Shown here one piece after another: positions 6,271-14,205 of a DNA stretch of 14,287 bases. Numbering within the stretch: the stretch's first letter is position 1; the number at the start of each line of letters is the position of its first letter. The notes under the pieces were generated by a model. The model had not been told where the DNA came from. It saw only the letters and a list, made by a program, of their open reading frames with translations, and did no database searches. The stretch covers positions 1 through 14,287 of the forward strand of contig DBBV01000019.1 in assembly GCA_002292375.1 (NCBI GenBank), in the 5' to 3' direction. This DNA comes from Methylococcaceae bacterium UBA975 (GTDB lineage: Bacteria; Pseudomonadota; Gammaproteobacteria; Methylococcales; Cycloclasticaceae). A program made the translations under genes and the position numbers.

Positions 6271-8304
6271 CTAAAATTTGTAACTGTAGCTTACACCCAA
6301 AAAAGTGGCCGTCTGATTTGGATCTGCGATAACGCGCGTACCACCCGTCGTGGTATAACTAAAATCTGTGCCATCACTAAATTCCCAGATCCAATCATTA
6401 GTACGCCAATCTTGGTAGATAAAATCAACACGCACATCGGCTTTTTTATCTACGGCATATTCTGCAAAGAGCACTAGTTTGCTCGCCGTACTTTTAATAT
6501 TGGGTAATGGGGTATCTGGAGCGCTGATACCCGGGTCGTTATTATCATTAAATTCACTTTGACTGCGCGTCCATTCCGCCTTAGCACCCAACTTGAGTTT
6601 TCTGTTCACTTGGCCATCAATCTGCGCACCTACAGAGCTACCCTTGTCTATTAAGTGACTTCGCCTTTCAAATTCAATTGTTGCAAAATTGGCACCGTAA
6701 TCGGTCACTCGTTCGGACGCTTTGGTTTTATCCAAGGAAAGCCAAGCCGCTAAGCGCCAATCATCATTAATAAGGTAATCAGCGTCGAGCGCTAGAAGCC
6801 TCGCACTACCCTCAGTTAAGCCATTGGGGTTGGCGTTTGGGCCATAATCGTCGTTTGAATATTCATAGTTAAATTGCAGCCCCAGTTTGTCACTAACTAC
6901 CCAATCCAAACTCAGCTGCCACTTGTCCCTATCACGGTCAGCTATATTGATGGGGTTTAAAACATTTTCCTCTGGGTTTTCGGCGGGTTCATAGTTTGAC
7001 CCATCGCGCCTGCTGGTTGAAAAGCCTATTGAGCCGTTAAGACTGTTTGATAATGATTTACGCAACTTTACGCTATAGGTGGTTTCATCTAGGTCGGTGC
7101 GCGAGGGAACAATATGTGCCTCTCCCTTCCTTTCTTGATTGCGTTGATCTAGCCCTGCGATGAGCGTATAGCCATCGGGTAAGCGATAACTCCCCTCAAG
7201 CTTGGCTGAGATCGTCTTGTAATCATTCGGTTTAATATGTATTGATCGACTTGGCACGATGAGCAACGCTGGAGTTTCATCGTCAACCTCGTGATATCGC
7301 ATTTTAGCGACCAGGGATAAATTTTTTATCGGCCGCGCAGTCAGGCCTAAAAACAATAACGAGGTATTCACTTCGCCATCAATGCTACTGGGTGCCGAGG
7401 CATCGGCAAGCCCTAAAATATTGGCCGTTGGTAAGCGCTCATCCATCGTGGCGTGGGTATAAGAGGCTCGAAAAGTTGCCCGTGTCGTGGGGGTTAAATT
7501 ATAACCACCGTTAAGGTAAAACTGATGCGCTTGGTTATCGAGGTTAGACGATAGATAATCGGTACCACTTGCAGAAATAGCCGTTACCAAACTGCTATCT
7601 GTATCGTACAAACTGCCGTAGTAGCCGCCCGTTAACTGTAATTGAGAACCGAGATAATCCAACTTGGCGTCCATCTGTCGCGTATTGCTACCAATCGGTT
7701 CGGCTAAAAAATGAACTTGGCCACCACTGCCGGCACGATAACCCCAATGCCGTTCACCGCTTTTATTGTCATTTTTAAAACTGACCTGTAGGTTGAGAAG
7801 CGGGTTCAGGTACTTAAAAAAGTTTATCCCAATGCGCTCACGCTCTGTCCCTAGCTCAACGTTTGCAGCAGTCCCGGGGGTGATGCTTAACGGTGTGGTC
7901 TGCGTTTGGTTACCCAAGCCAACCGTGGCTGATTCGATACTATAAGGCACGCTATGGGGAATCTGCTGATAATCCAGACCAACACCCCAAGCACCTTGGC
8001 GTTCAAAGCTTAGTTCAAGCGATCGACTATCAAACCCTAAGTCACGTGCGTTAAGCTTTAGCCAGCGACCACTGTCGTCACGCTTGACTATATCGGCGTT
8101 GAATAATAAGGTATTTTCACTGTCACGGACCCCATCATATATACCCCACTGCTCGCGATCACCATCGGTCGTTGAAACACCGAGAGAAACACTGCTTTCA
8201 GGATTAATTAAATCAGTCAGCGCGTCGTTTTCTGCCTGACTATTAAAAGCCAACGTGCTCGTCACGGCAATAAAGAAACAGGCTTGATAGCTTAATGTAG
8301 TCAT
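6271..8304 (-). CDS. MtrB/PioB-family decaheme-associated outer-membrane beta-barrel
   Basis: A 677-residue outer-membrane protein expected to form a large barrel that sheaths the decaheme cytochrome encoded just upstream. It has a signal peptide (about 1-24 from the ATG, ending NSQA before END), then near-continuous alternation of polar and hydrophobic residues typical of strands, with Asp/Asn-rich turns, ending in YSYKF with C-terminal Phe. Length agrees with MtrB/PioB/DmsF proteins. The start is the ATG at 8304 with AGGA nine bases upstream; the TTG immediately before it is not needed. The mature protein has no cysteine, so it lacks the N-terminal CXXC of Shewanella MtrB. Gap to the decaheme gene is 21 bases and to the diheme gene 29 bases, indicating one operon. 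Family assignment rests on fold character plus the decaheme neighbour. Confidence 0.9.
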   Translation of the reverse strand: MTTLSYQACFFIAVTSTLAFNSQAENDALTDLINPESSVSLGVSTTDGDREQWGIYDGVRDSENTLLFNADIVKRDDSGRWLKLNARDLGFDSRSLELSFERQGAWGVGLDYQQIPHSVPYSIESATVGLGNQTQTTPLSITPGTAANVELGTERERIGINFFKYLNPLLNLQVSFKNDNKSGERHWGYRAGSGGQVHFLAEPIGSNTRQMDAKLDYLGSQLQLTGGYYGSLYDTDSSLVTAISASGTDYLSSNLDNQAHQFYLNGGYNLTPTTRATFRASYTHATMDERLPTANILGLADASAPSSIDGEVNTSLLFLGLTARPIKNLSLVAKMRYHEVDDETPALLIVPSRSIHIKPNDYKTISAKLEGSYRLPDGYTLIAGLDQRNQERKGEAHIVPSRTDLDETTYSVKLRKSLSNSLNGSIGFSTSRRDGSNYEPAENPEENVLNPINIADRDRDKWQLSLDWVVSDKLGLQFNYEYSNDDYGPNANPNGLTEGSARLLALDADYLINDDWRLAAWLSLDKTKASERVTDYGANFATIEFERRSHLIDKGSSVGAQIDGQVNRKLKLGAKAEWTRSQSEFNDNNDPGISAPDTPLPNIKSTASKLVLFAEYAVDKKADVRVDFIYQDWRTNDWIWEFSDGTDFSYTTTGGTRVIADPNQTATFLGVSYSYKF

Positions 8305-8325
8305 CAACTTTTATCCTTTATATAA

Positions 8326-9345
8326 TCAACGAACAAAGCGACCTGGCGCAGTAGCATTTTGACTGCTGTTGCTACCGTGAATATTGGTATGACAATTTAA
8401 GCAACCGCGACCCACGCTGCTAAGACCAGAGCGACTGTTTGTCGGCCCGCCAGGCAAACGTGGTGAATCCGTTGGGTGCCGCGTATTGCTATGGCATTGT
8501 TGACATAAATAAGGCGTCCGGTGTTTGAGCATATTTGATGCCATGGTGCCATGCGGGTTATGACAAATGGTGCAATCTTCAGTCACCGGCTGGTGACTGT
8601 GCACGAAGGGACCACGCTTTTCCGCATGACATTGATAACAGGTTGCGTTAACACTGTCTTTGATCAGCTGTTTTTCGCCTGCAGAACCGTGCGGGTTATG
8701 GCAATCCGAGCACGCCATCTGGCCTTCTAACACCGGGTGATGGGAGGGGCGATGAAGTTCTGCACGTTGTTGCTTATGGCAGTTAACGCAGAGCTCTGTC
8801 TGCGTCTGTTTATCACGCACACGATCATGGGCACTGTGCACCTGATGACAGCTGCTGCAAGTCACGTCACTGTTCGCATGGCTACTGCTGTCCCAAAACA
8901 TCCGCTTACTGCCCTGATGACAGCTCATACACGCACCATTTTGCTTTGTAGCTGGCGTTGGCGGCCATTGTTTGTTGTTACTGGTTTGCTGTCCGTCAGG
9001 CACTGCAGATTGATTGCTACGAAAGCTAATATCGGGGGCGATTCGTCCCTTAGCAGTTTTGCCTTTAGCGTGTGCTTCACTGTCACCATGACAGCTGGTA
9101 CAGGTAGGTGTTCGCTGATCAGAGGTGACGCCGTGTTTAGTTTTAGCAATGGCTAGTACAGGGTAGGCTTGGTCTTCGTCGTGGCATTTAGTGCAGCCGG
9201 CATCTCCGCGCATAACCACGTCCTTTGACGACAGTTGGCTACCGCCATCAGTTTGCGCCCAGACAGCCTGGCTAAACAAACACCCCATCAACAGAAACAA
9301 AGCGAAACAAGAAAATCGAGCTAAAACGACACCTTTACTGTCCAT
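8326..9345 (-). CDS. Periplasmic decaheme cytochrome c, DmsE/MtrA family
   Basis: A 339-residue decaheme cytochrome that would carry electrons through the MtrB-type barrel across the outer membrane. Ten CxxCH motifs are visible, their first Cys at residues 51, 82, 139, 163, 186, 212, 236, 258, 281 and 315. The repeated CHNPHG motifs (about 216-221 and 262-267) and the terminal CLNCHTNIHGSN are typical of the DmsE/MtrA family, and the length matches MtrA. The ATG at 9345 gives a clean Sec signal peptide ending VWA before QTD (cleavage near 30) with AGGGG about 10 bases upstream; a GTG at 9408 or an ATG at 9369 would add residues before the signal and is less likely. It is the first gene of the minus-strand operon and is divergent from ccmA. 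The FNR-like palindrome lies in its upstream region. DmsE, MtrA, MtoA and PioA cannot be told apart by eye. Confidence 0.95.
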   Translation of the reverse strand: MDSKGVVLARFSCFALFLLMGCLFSQAVWAQTDGGSQLSSKDVVMRGDAGCTKCHDEDQAYPVLAIAKTKHGVTSDQRTPTCTSCHGDSEAHAKGKTAKGRIAPDISFRSNQSAVPDGQQTSNNKQWPPTPATKQNGACMSCHQGSKRMFWDSSSHANSDVTCSSCHQVHSAHDRVRDKQTQTELCVNCHKQQRAELHRPSHHPVLEGQMACSDCHNPHGSAGEKQLIKDSVNATCYQCHAEKRGPFVHSHQPVTEDCTICHNPHGTMASNMLKHRTPYLCQQCHSNTRHPTDSPRLPGGPTNSRSGLSSVGRGCLNCHTNIHGSNSSQNATAPGRFVR

Positions 9346-9398
9346 TTCAATTAAACCCCTGTTTTCCATGCCTTTATTTACACCAATACTACAGCTTA

Positions 9399-9404
9399 AT
9401 TTTG
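9399..9404 (-). promoter_or_regulatory. Candidate -10 element of the decaheme operon promoter
   Basis: On the minus strand the bases read CAAAAT, four of six matching TATAAT. The element lies where a -10 would be if the FNR-like palindrome were centred at -41.5, giving transcription from about 9392. In an FNR-activated class II promoter the activator site replaces the -35 element, which would explain why no good -35 is seen. The match is weak on its own and gains support only from the spacing. Confidence 0.35.
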
Positions 9405-9426
9405 ACACAAGCTACTACACACCGAA

Positions 9427-9440
9427 CTGATCTAGATCAT
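9427..9440. promoter_or_regulatory. FNR/Anr-like binding site
   Basis: CTGATCTAGATCAT contains the perfect 12-bp palindrome TGATCTAGATCA and matches the FNR/Anr consensus TTGAT-N4-ATCAA at 8 of 10 positions. Its centre (9433.5) is 88 bases upstream of the decaheme ATG, and 41.5 bases upstream of a start site that fits a CAAAAT -10. CRP sites share part of this symmetry, but the FNR match is better. It could also act on the divergent ccm operon, though at a longer distance. Confidence 0.5.
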
Positions 9441-9652
9441 AAAAGCCTGTTTTGTAATGAACATTTACCATAAATCATTTCCGACTTACCGCCTTATCCA
9501 TCACTATAAACACTTGGTATGAATATTTATCACATTAAAGCGCACGCTTGATTACTATAAAATTATTCTGCTAGCCACAACCGGCTTTTTAGTGTTGTAT
9601 AGTCACAGCATTAAAATACGTTTAAACATAAATTTTTTTAACCTAACACTCT

Positions 9653-10273
9653 ATGACGCTTCGTGTTGAAAATTTAACCTGTTGGCGCGGTAAGCAAGCC
9701 TTGTTTGATCGCCTGTCGTTTACCTTAGAGCCTAAAAAACTATTATTGGTAGAAGGTTCAAACGGCTGTGGCAAAACCACCCTACTCAAAATTTTAGCGG
9801 GTTTAAGACCACCGACCTCAGGCCTTGTTACATGGCAACAAACACCACTTGACGCCATGACTGAAGAATACAACACCCATTTAAAATGGCTTGGCCACGA
9901 TAACGGCATGTCTCGACACCTGAGTGTGATTGAAAACTTACGCATTAATGCCAACTTGTTTGCCTGTGAGGCCAAAGGTATTGAAACGGTGTTGCATCAA
10001 ATCGGCTTAAAACCCTTTCAAGACACCTTGGTTAAGCACTTGTCCGCAGGGATGAAGCGACGCTTAGCCTTAGCCAGATTAATGCTGGGCCACTCCTCCT
10101 TATGGATTTTAGATGAGCCGCAAACCTCACTTGATAAAGCTGGGGTAGCCTTATTTGAATCCCTCACAAGCGAGTTTCTCGATCAAGGCGGCAGCGTGGT
10201 CATTGCCTCACATCAACCGCTAGGCATCGCCCCAAACTACATTCAACGGTTAAATTTATCCGCGTGTCATTAA
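9653..10273 (+). CDS. ccmA: Cytochrome c maturation ABC transporter ATPase CcmA
   Basis: A 206-residue ATPase of the CcmABCD complex, which powers release of heme-loaded CcmE from CcmC during System I cytochrome c biogenesis at the cytoplasmic face. Walker A GSNGCGKTT is at 35-43, the ABC signature LSAGMKRR at 130-137, Walker B LWILDEP at 150-156 with catalytic Glu155, and the switch His at 187. Length matches the family. No clear Shine-Dalgarno precedes the ATG. It is first in the ccm operon, divergent from the decaheme gene, and its stop overlaps the ccmB start (TAATG). Confidence 0.95.
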   Translation: MTLRVENLTCWRGKQALFDRLSFTLEPKKLLLVEGSNGCGKTTLLKILAGLRPPTSGLVTWQQTPLDAMTEEYNTHLKWLGHDNGMSRHLSVIENLRINANLFACEAKGIETVLHQIGLKPFQDTLVKHLSAGMKRRLALARLMLGHSSLWILDEPQTSLDKAGVALFESLTSEFLDQGGSVVIASHQPLGIAPNYIQRLNLSACH

Positions 10274-10947
10274 TGGCTGATTTCTCATTTTTTATTTTAA
10301 TGCAGCGCGAATTCAAAATTGCCTCGCGCAGTGTTCAGCAATTTTTATTACCGATTTCCTTTTTTAGCTTAGTGGTATTGCTGTTTCCCTTGGGACTTAA
10401 CCCCTCACCCCAGTTACTGCAAACGATCGCGCCAGGGATTCTCTGGGTCGCCGCCTTGCTGGCTATTTTATTGTCACTGGATAATTTATTTCGCGAAGAT
10501 TATGAAGACGGTTTCCTCGAGTTGTTGGTGTTAAGCCCTCGCCCGCTCGCCCTACTGTTAGCTGGCAAGGTAGCTGGGCAATGGTTAATTATTATTCTAC
10601 CGCTGTTGTTGATTGCCAGCCTGTTTGGCATTTTTCTTGGACTACCCAACCATAGCCTAGGCACCTTACTCATTAGCTTACTCATCGGCACGCCTTGTCT
10701 CATGCTAATCGGTGCGATTGCAGCAGCGCTTACCGTAGGACTGCAACAAAGCAGCGTGCTAATCACCTTACTGCTGCTGCCGCTTTATTTACCGGTGCTT
10801 ATTTTTGGCAGTAGCGCTGTTCAACACGCCAGTACCGGCTTATCAAGCAATCCCCAGTTATATATGCTCTCATCTCTACTGATATTAACCTTAACCCTCG
10901 CACCGCTGGCCATGTCAGCAGCAATAAAGATAAGCTTGTCACAATGA
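10273..10947 (+). CDS. ccmB: Heme exporter membrane subunit CcmB
   Basis: A 224-residue integral membrane protein with about six hydrophobic helices that pairs with CcmA in the CcmABCD complex. The segments APGILWVAALLAILLSLDNLF (in part), FLELLVLSP and LLIGTPCLMLIGAI follow the E. coli CcmB pattern, as does the C-terminus AAIKISLSQ. The ATG at 10273 overlaps the ccmA stop by one base and gives the family's usual length; a GTG three codons earlier (10264) is also in frame but less likely. Its stop overlaps the ccmC start by four bases. Confidence 0.93.
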   Translation: MADFSFFILMQREFKIASRSVQQFLLPISFFSLVVLLFPLGLNPSPQLLQTIAPGILWVAALLAILLSLDNLFREDYEDGFLELLVLSPRPLALLLAGKVAGQWLIIILPLLLIASLFGIFLGLPNHSLGTLLISLLIGTPCLMLIGAIAAALTVGLQQSSVLITLLLLPLYLPVLIFGSSAVQHASTGLSSNPQLYMLSSLLILTLTLAPLAMSAAIKISLSQ

Positions 10948-11696
10948 TGATCACTCACTACCTACATAAAATCGCTTCGCCAGCAGCCTTTTATTTATTT
11001 TGCGGACGCTGTTTGCCTTGGTTAATCGCCTTATTTTTTATTGTATTAGCATTGGGTTTGTACGGCGGGCTGGTCACCGCACCTGCCGATTACCAACAGG
11101 GGGATGCGTTCAGAATCATCTACGTGCACGTGCCGGCGGCTTGGATGTCATTATTTATTTACCTCGTCATGGCTATAAACGCAGCGGTTGCGCTTATTTG
11201 GCGAATTAAAATATCTGAAGTTATCGTCGTCAGCAGCGCTTATATAGGCGCTAGCTTTACCTTTTTGGCCTTAGTGACCGGTTCACTGTGGGGGAAACCC
11301 ATGTGGGGCACGTGGTGGACTTGGGATGCCCGCTTGACCTCTGAACTTGTTTTGTTGTTTTTGTACTTTAGCATCATCGCCTTGTACAACGCCTACGAAG
11401 ATAAGCGCGTAGCCTCCAAAGCAATTTCAATTCTGGCCCTCGTTGGGGTGATCAATATACCGATCATCCACTATTCTGTGGTTTGGTGGAACACCTTACA
11501 CCAAGGCGCTACGGTCACTAAGTTAGATAAGCCTTCCATACACATTGATATGTTGATCCCACTGCTCGAGATGGCATTCGCTTTTAATCTGTATTACCTT
11601 ATTTCTTTAATGCAACGCGCACGAAATGAAATTCTTAAGCGAGAATTTAATAGCCTATGGGTCAAAAAATTGTGTCAGGAGTCTAGCAATGAATGA
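10944..11696 (+). CDS. ccmC: Heme-handling membrane protein CcmC
   Basis: A 250-residue membrane protein with about six helices that binds heme at the periplasmic face and loads it onto CcmE. The tryptophan-rich WWD signature WGTWWTWDAR is at 121-130. His62 (YVHVPAAW) and His186 (WWNTLHQG) sit where the two heme-ligand histidines of E. coli CcmC are known to lie. The start ATG overlaps the ccmB stop (ATGA). It overlaps ccmD by eight bases at its end. Confidence 0.95.
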   Translation: MMITHYLHKIASPAAFYLFCGRCLPWLIALFFIVLALGLYGGLVTAPADYQQGDAFRIIYVHVPAAWMSLFIYLVMAINAAVALIWRIKISEVIVVSSAYIGASFTFLALVTGSLWGKPMWGTWWTWDARLTSELVLLFLYFSIIALYNAYEDKRVASKAISILALVGVINIPIIHYSVVWWNTLHQGATVTKLDKPSIHIDMLIPLLEMAFAFNLYYLISLMQRARNEILKREFNSLWVKKLCQESSNE

Positions 11697-11871
11697 GTTT
11701 TTAACGATGGGCGGTTATGGGTTTTATATTTGGACAGCGTATGGCGTTAGCTTTTTGGTGTTAGCCGTTGATGCGTTGGTTAACCGCTTGCAACAGCGTA
11801 AAACCTTGCAAAACTTAGCTCAATTTCACCAAACTCAGCACAACCCAACTAACATTTTAGATGAACACTAA
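11689..11871 (+). CDS. ccmD: Small membrane protein CcmD
   Basis: A 60-residue protein with one membrane helix (about 10-31) and a basic, polar tail, needed for CcmE release from the CcmABC complex. The N-terminus MNEFLTMGGYGFYIW is typical of the family. The ATG at 11689 has AGGAG (11677-11681) with 7-base spacing and overlaps the ccmC stop by eight bases. A longer reading from 11626 adds residues encoded within ccmC and is not supported. Its end overlaps ccmE by 11 bases. Confidence 0.9.
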   Translation: MNEFLTMGGYGFYIWTAYGVSFLVLAVDALVNRLQQRKTLQNLAQFHQTQHNPTNILDEH

Positions 11872-12295
11872 ACGTAAAAAAAGGCTACTCGCCATCGTTT
11901 TACTCGTTGCCGGCGTGTCTATCGCGGCGTATTTGGCACTACAATCGTTCAATGAGAATTTGATGTATTTTTATTCACCAAGCGATATCAAAGCCGGCAA
12001 AGCACCCACCAATCATCTATTTCGTGTCGGTGGGCTGGTAGAAAAAAATAGCCTGATACGGCAGGAAGACAGTTTGATGCTCGAGTTTCGAGTAACCGAC
12101 CAAGCCGAAACAATTGGCGTTCAATACACCGGTATTTTGCCTGACTTGTTTCGTGAGGGGCAAGGCATCATCGCACGTGGAAAGCTCAATAAAAACGGTC
12201 TTTTCGTCGCCGAAGAAGTTCTCGCTAAGCACGACGAAAACTACATGCCGCCTGAAGTCGCGGATAGTTTAAAAATGCATAATAAAGCGCAATGA
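11861..12295 (+). CDS. ccmE: Periplasmic heme chaperone CcmE
   Basis: A 144-residue heme chaperone anchored by one N-terminal helix (about 8-28) after a basic start (NTKRKKR). The OB-fold domain follows and carries the covalent heme site: His124 in the motif LAKHDENYMP (121-130), with Tyr128 as the expected axial ligand. The flexible tail is short. It takes heme from CcmC and gives it to CcmF. The start overlaps ccmD by 11 bases and the stop overlaps ccmF by four. Confidence 0.96.
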   Translation: MNTKRKKRLLAIVLLVAGVSIAAYLALQSFNENLMYFYSPSDIKAGKAPTNHLFRVGGLVEKNSLIRQEDSLMLEFRVTDQAETIGVQYTGILPDLFREGQGIIARGKLNKNGLFVAEEVLAKHDENYMPPEVADSLKMHNKAQ

Positions 12296-14205
12296 CTGCA
12301 AATATCGGCCAAATTTCACTGATTTTCGCCCTGTTAATGGCCTTTTATCAGGCCATAATACCGATGTTTTGTTCATTTAAAGCCCAATACACCGGTATGG
12401 CGAGCGCCCGCTACCTAGCGTCGGGGCAGTTTGCCTTTTTATGCATCGCCTTCGCCTGTTTGACGTATGCTTTTTTAACCAACGACTTTTCAATCAAGTA
12501 CGTCGCATCCACCTCTAATCGAAGCCTGCCTTTGATCTACAAAATATCGGGCGTTTGGGGCGCGCATGAAGGCTCTTTATTATTGTGGGCGCTCATTTTG
12601 TCGCTTTGGACCGTTGCAGTCTGCCTGTTTAGTCGCGGCTTACCTCCGGTGTATATTGCGCGCGTGATCAGTGTCATGGGGTTTATTAGCGTCGGATTTT
12701 TAATCTTTTTATTATTGTTATCCAACCCATTTGAGACACTCCCCTTTATACCTGAAGATGGACGTAGCCTGAACCCACTGTTACAAGACCCAGGCTTAGC
12801 CATTCACCCACCGATGTTATACATGGGCTATGTGGGCTTTTCGGTAGCCTTTGCCTTTGCCATCGCCGCCTTAATCGCTGGCAAGGTCGACCGCTTATGG
12901 GTTAGCTGGGTTCGCCCTTGGACCAATGCCGCTTGGAGTTTTTTAACGGTTGGTATCGCACTAGGTAGTTGGTGGGCTTACTATGAACTAGGCTGGGGAG
13001 GATGGTGGTTTTGGGACCCGGTCGAAAATGCATCTTTACTGCCGTGGCTAATTGGTATCGCTTTGATGCACTCATTGGTGGTGACAGAAAAACGCGATGC
13101 GTTTAAAGCGTGGACCGTCTTGTTAGCCATCTTTAGTTTTTCATTGAGCTTATTGGGCACTTTTTTGGTGCGATCAGGCGTTTTGACCTCGGTGCATGCC
13201 TTTGCCACAGACCCCGCTCGCGGCCTATATATTTTGGTCTTTTTGCTGATTGTTGTTGGTTCGTCCTTGCTGTTATATGCCTGGCGCTCCCCCTCGCTTA
13301 AGTCGACCGCTGGTTTTAATTTATTATCGCGTGAAACCGGCCTACTGCTGAATAATGTTTTTTTGCTGACTATCACCGCCTGCGTTTTACTTGGCACACT
13401 GTACCCGTTGATTTTAGATGCATTGAATGCCGGCAAAATATCCGTTGGCCCACCATACTTTAATGCAGTGATCGTCCCTCTTGCTTTGGTTATGTTCCTA
13501 ATTATGTCGGTTGGCTTGGCATTACGCTGGAAGAATGATTCATTTTCACGTCTTTTCTCCTCACTCAAGCTCCTTATCCTGCTCGCTTTGATAAGCGGTC
13601 TGGTGTTACCGGCGCTTTGGCTAACGCCCTTTAACCTGTATTCGAGTATTGGGCTCAGCTTAGCCAGCCTGATCGCCTTGGTCGCCATAACTACCGCGTA
13701 TAAGTACAAAACAAAACCTTTGGCTAGCGTTTGGGGCGGCAGTATTGCCCACATTGGTATGGCCATTACTATCGCCGGCATCAGCATTACCGGTGTTTAC
13801 AGTAGCGAGAAAGACATTAAGCTCGACTATGGTGAAAGCTACGTGATGAATGACTACAGCTTTAAATTTATCGGTGTCAGCCAACAACAGCGGGCGAACT
13901 ACCGTGCTGACATAGGTTTGCTAGAGGTATCCAAGGATGGGCATCTAATTACCCTAATGAAACCCGAAAAGCGACTGTACGATAGTAAAAGTGAGTCTAT
14001 GACCGAAGCGGCTATCGATGCTGGGTTTTTTAGAGACCTGTTTGTCGCCTTAGGCGAACCACTGAGTACAAACAGTTGGAGCCTGCGAATCTATCACAAG
14101 CCCTTTATTCGGTGGATTTGGCTGGGTGCCTTATTGATGGCTTTAGGCGCAGCCCTCGCAGTAACCGGTAAACGCTATAGCAATCGAGTGGCGCATGAAC
14201 AGTAA
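12292..14205 (+). CDS. ccmF: Cytochrome c heme lyase subunit CcmF
   Basis: A 637-residue polytopic membrane protein, the core of the CcmFH heme lyase that attaches heme to CxxCH cysteines. The WWD domain GWGGWWFWDPVENASLLPW is at about 234-252. His172 (IHPP), His260, His302 (VHAFATDP) and His487 (AHIGMA) correspond to the four conserved histidines of E. coli CcmF that ligate its two hemes. About 14-15 hydrophobic helices are visible, with a larger periplasmic domain near 505-610. Length matches the family. The start overlaps ccmE (ATGA) and the end overlaps ccmG by 11 bases. Confidence 0.96.
   Translation: MTANIGQISLIFALLMAFYQAIIPMFCSFKAQYTGMASARYLASGQFAFLCIAFACLTYAFLTNDFSIKYVASTSNRSLPLIYKISGVWGAHEGSLLLWALILSLWTVAVCLFSRGLPPVYIARVISVMGFISVGFLIFLLLLSNPFETLPFIPEDGRSLNPLLQDPGLAIHPPMLYMGYVGFSVAFAFAIAALIAGKVDRLWVSWVRPWTNAAWSFLTVGIALGSWWAYYELGWGGWWFWDPVENASLLPWLIGIALMHSLVVTEKRDAFKAWTVLLAIFSFSLSLLGTFLVRSGVLTSVHAFATDPARGLYILVFLLIVVGSSLLLYAWRSPSLKSTAGFNLLSRETGLLLNNVFLLTITACVLLGTLYPLILDALNAGKISVGPPYFNAVIVPLALVMFLIMSVGLALRWKNDSFSRLFSSLKLLILLALISGLVLPALWLTPFNLYSSIGLSLASLIALVAITTAYKYKTKPLASVWGGSIAHIGMAITIAGISITGVYSSEKDIKLDYGESYVMNDYSFKFIGVSQQQRANYRADIGLLEVSKDGHLITLMKPEKRLYDSKSESMTEAAIDAGFFRDLFVALGEPLSTNSWSLRIYHKPFIRWIWLGALLMALGAALAVTGKRYSNRVAHEQ

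Larger units (their letters stand above)
9346..9652. other. Divergent intergenic region between the decaheme operon and ccm
   Basis: This AT-rich 307-base stretch holds no convincing gene. It must contain the promoters of both divergent operons. The clearest element is the FNR/Anr-like palindrome at 9427-9440. On the ccm side I see TATAGT (9598-9603) as a possible -10, without a good -35, and no clear ribosome site before ccmA. Confidence 0.6.

Noticed and set aside
8737..9156. A 139-codon plus-strand open frame
   Set aside because: It is antisense to the decaheme gene, whose ten CxxCH motifs fix the true frame.
9346..9408. Longer decaheme start at GTG 9408 or ATG 9369
   Set aside because: The extra residues would precede a good signal peptide and spoil it; the ATG at 9345 has a purine-rich site upstream and gives the usual family length.
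9548..9561. A second FNR-like match (TTGAT-N4-ATAAA)
   Set aside because: It matches 8 of 10 positions but is not symmetric, lies in AT-rich DNA, and a start site at the class II distance toward ccmA has no plausible -10.
11626..11688. N-terminal extension of CcmD
   Set aside because: It is encoded inside ccmC; the ATG at 11689 has a good AGGAG site and gives the usual CcmD N-terminus.
12981..13787. A 268-codon minus-strand open frame
   Set aside because: It lies wholly inside ccmF, whose product shows all family motifs; the reverse product is Lys/Thr/Pro-rich with no recognisable domain and no ribosome site.
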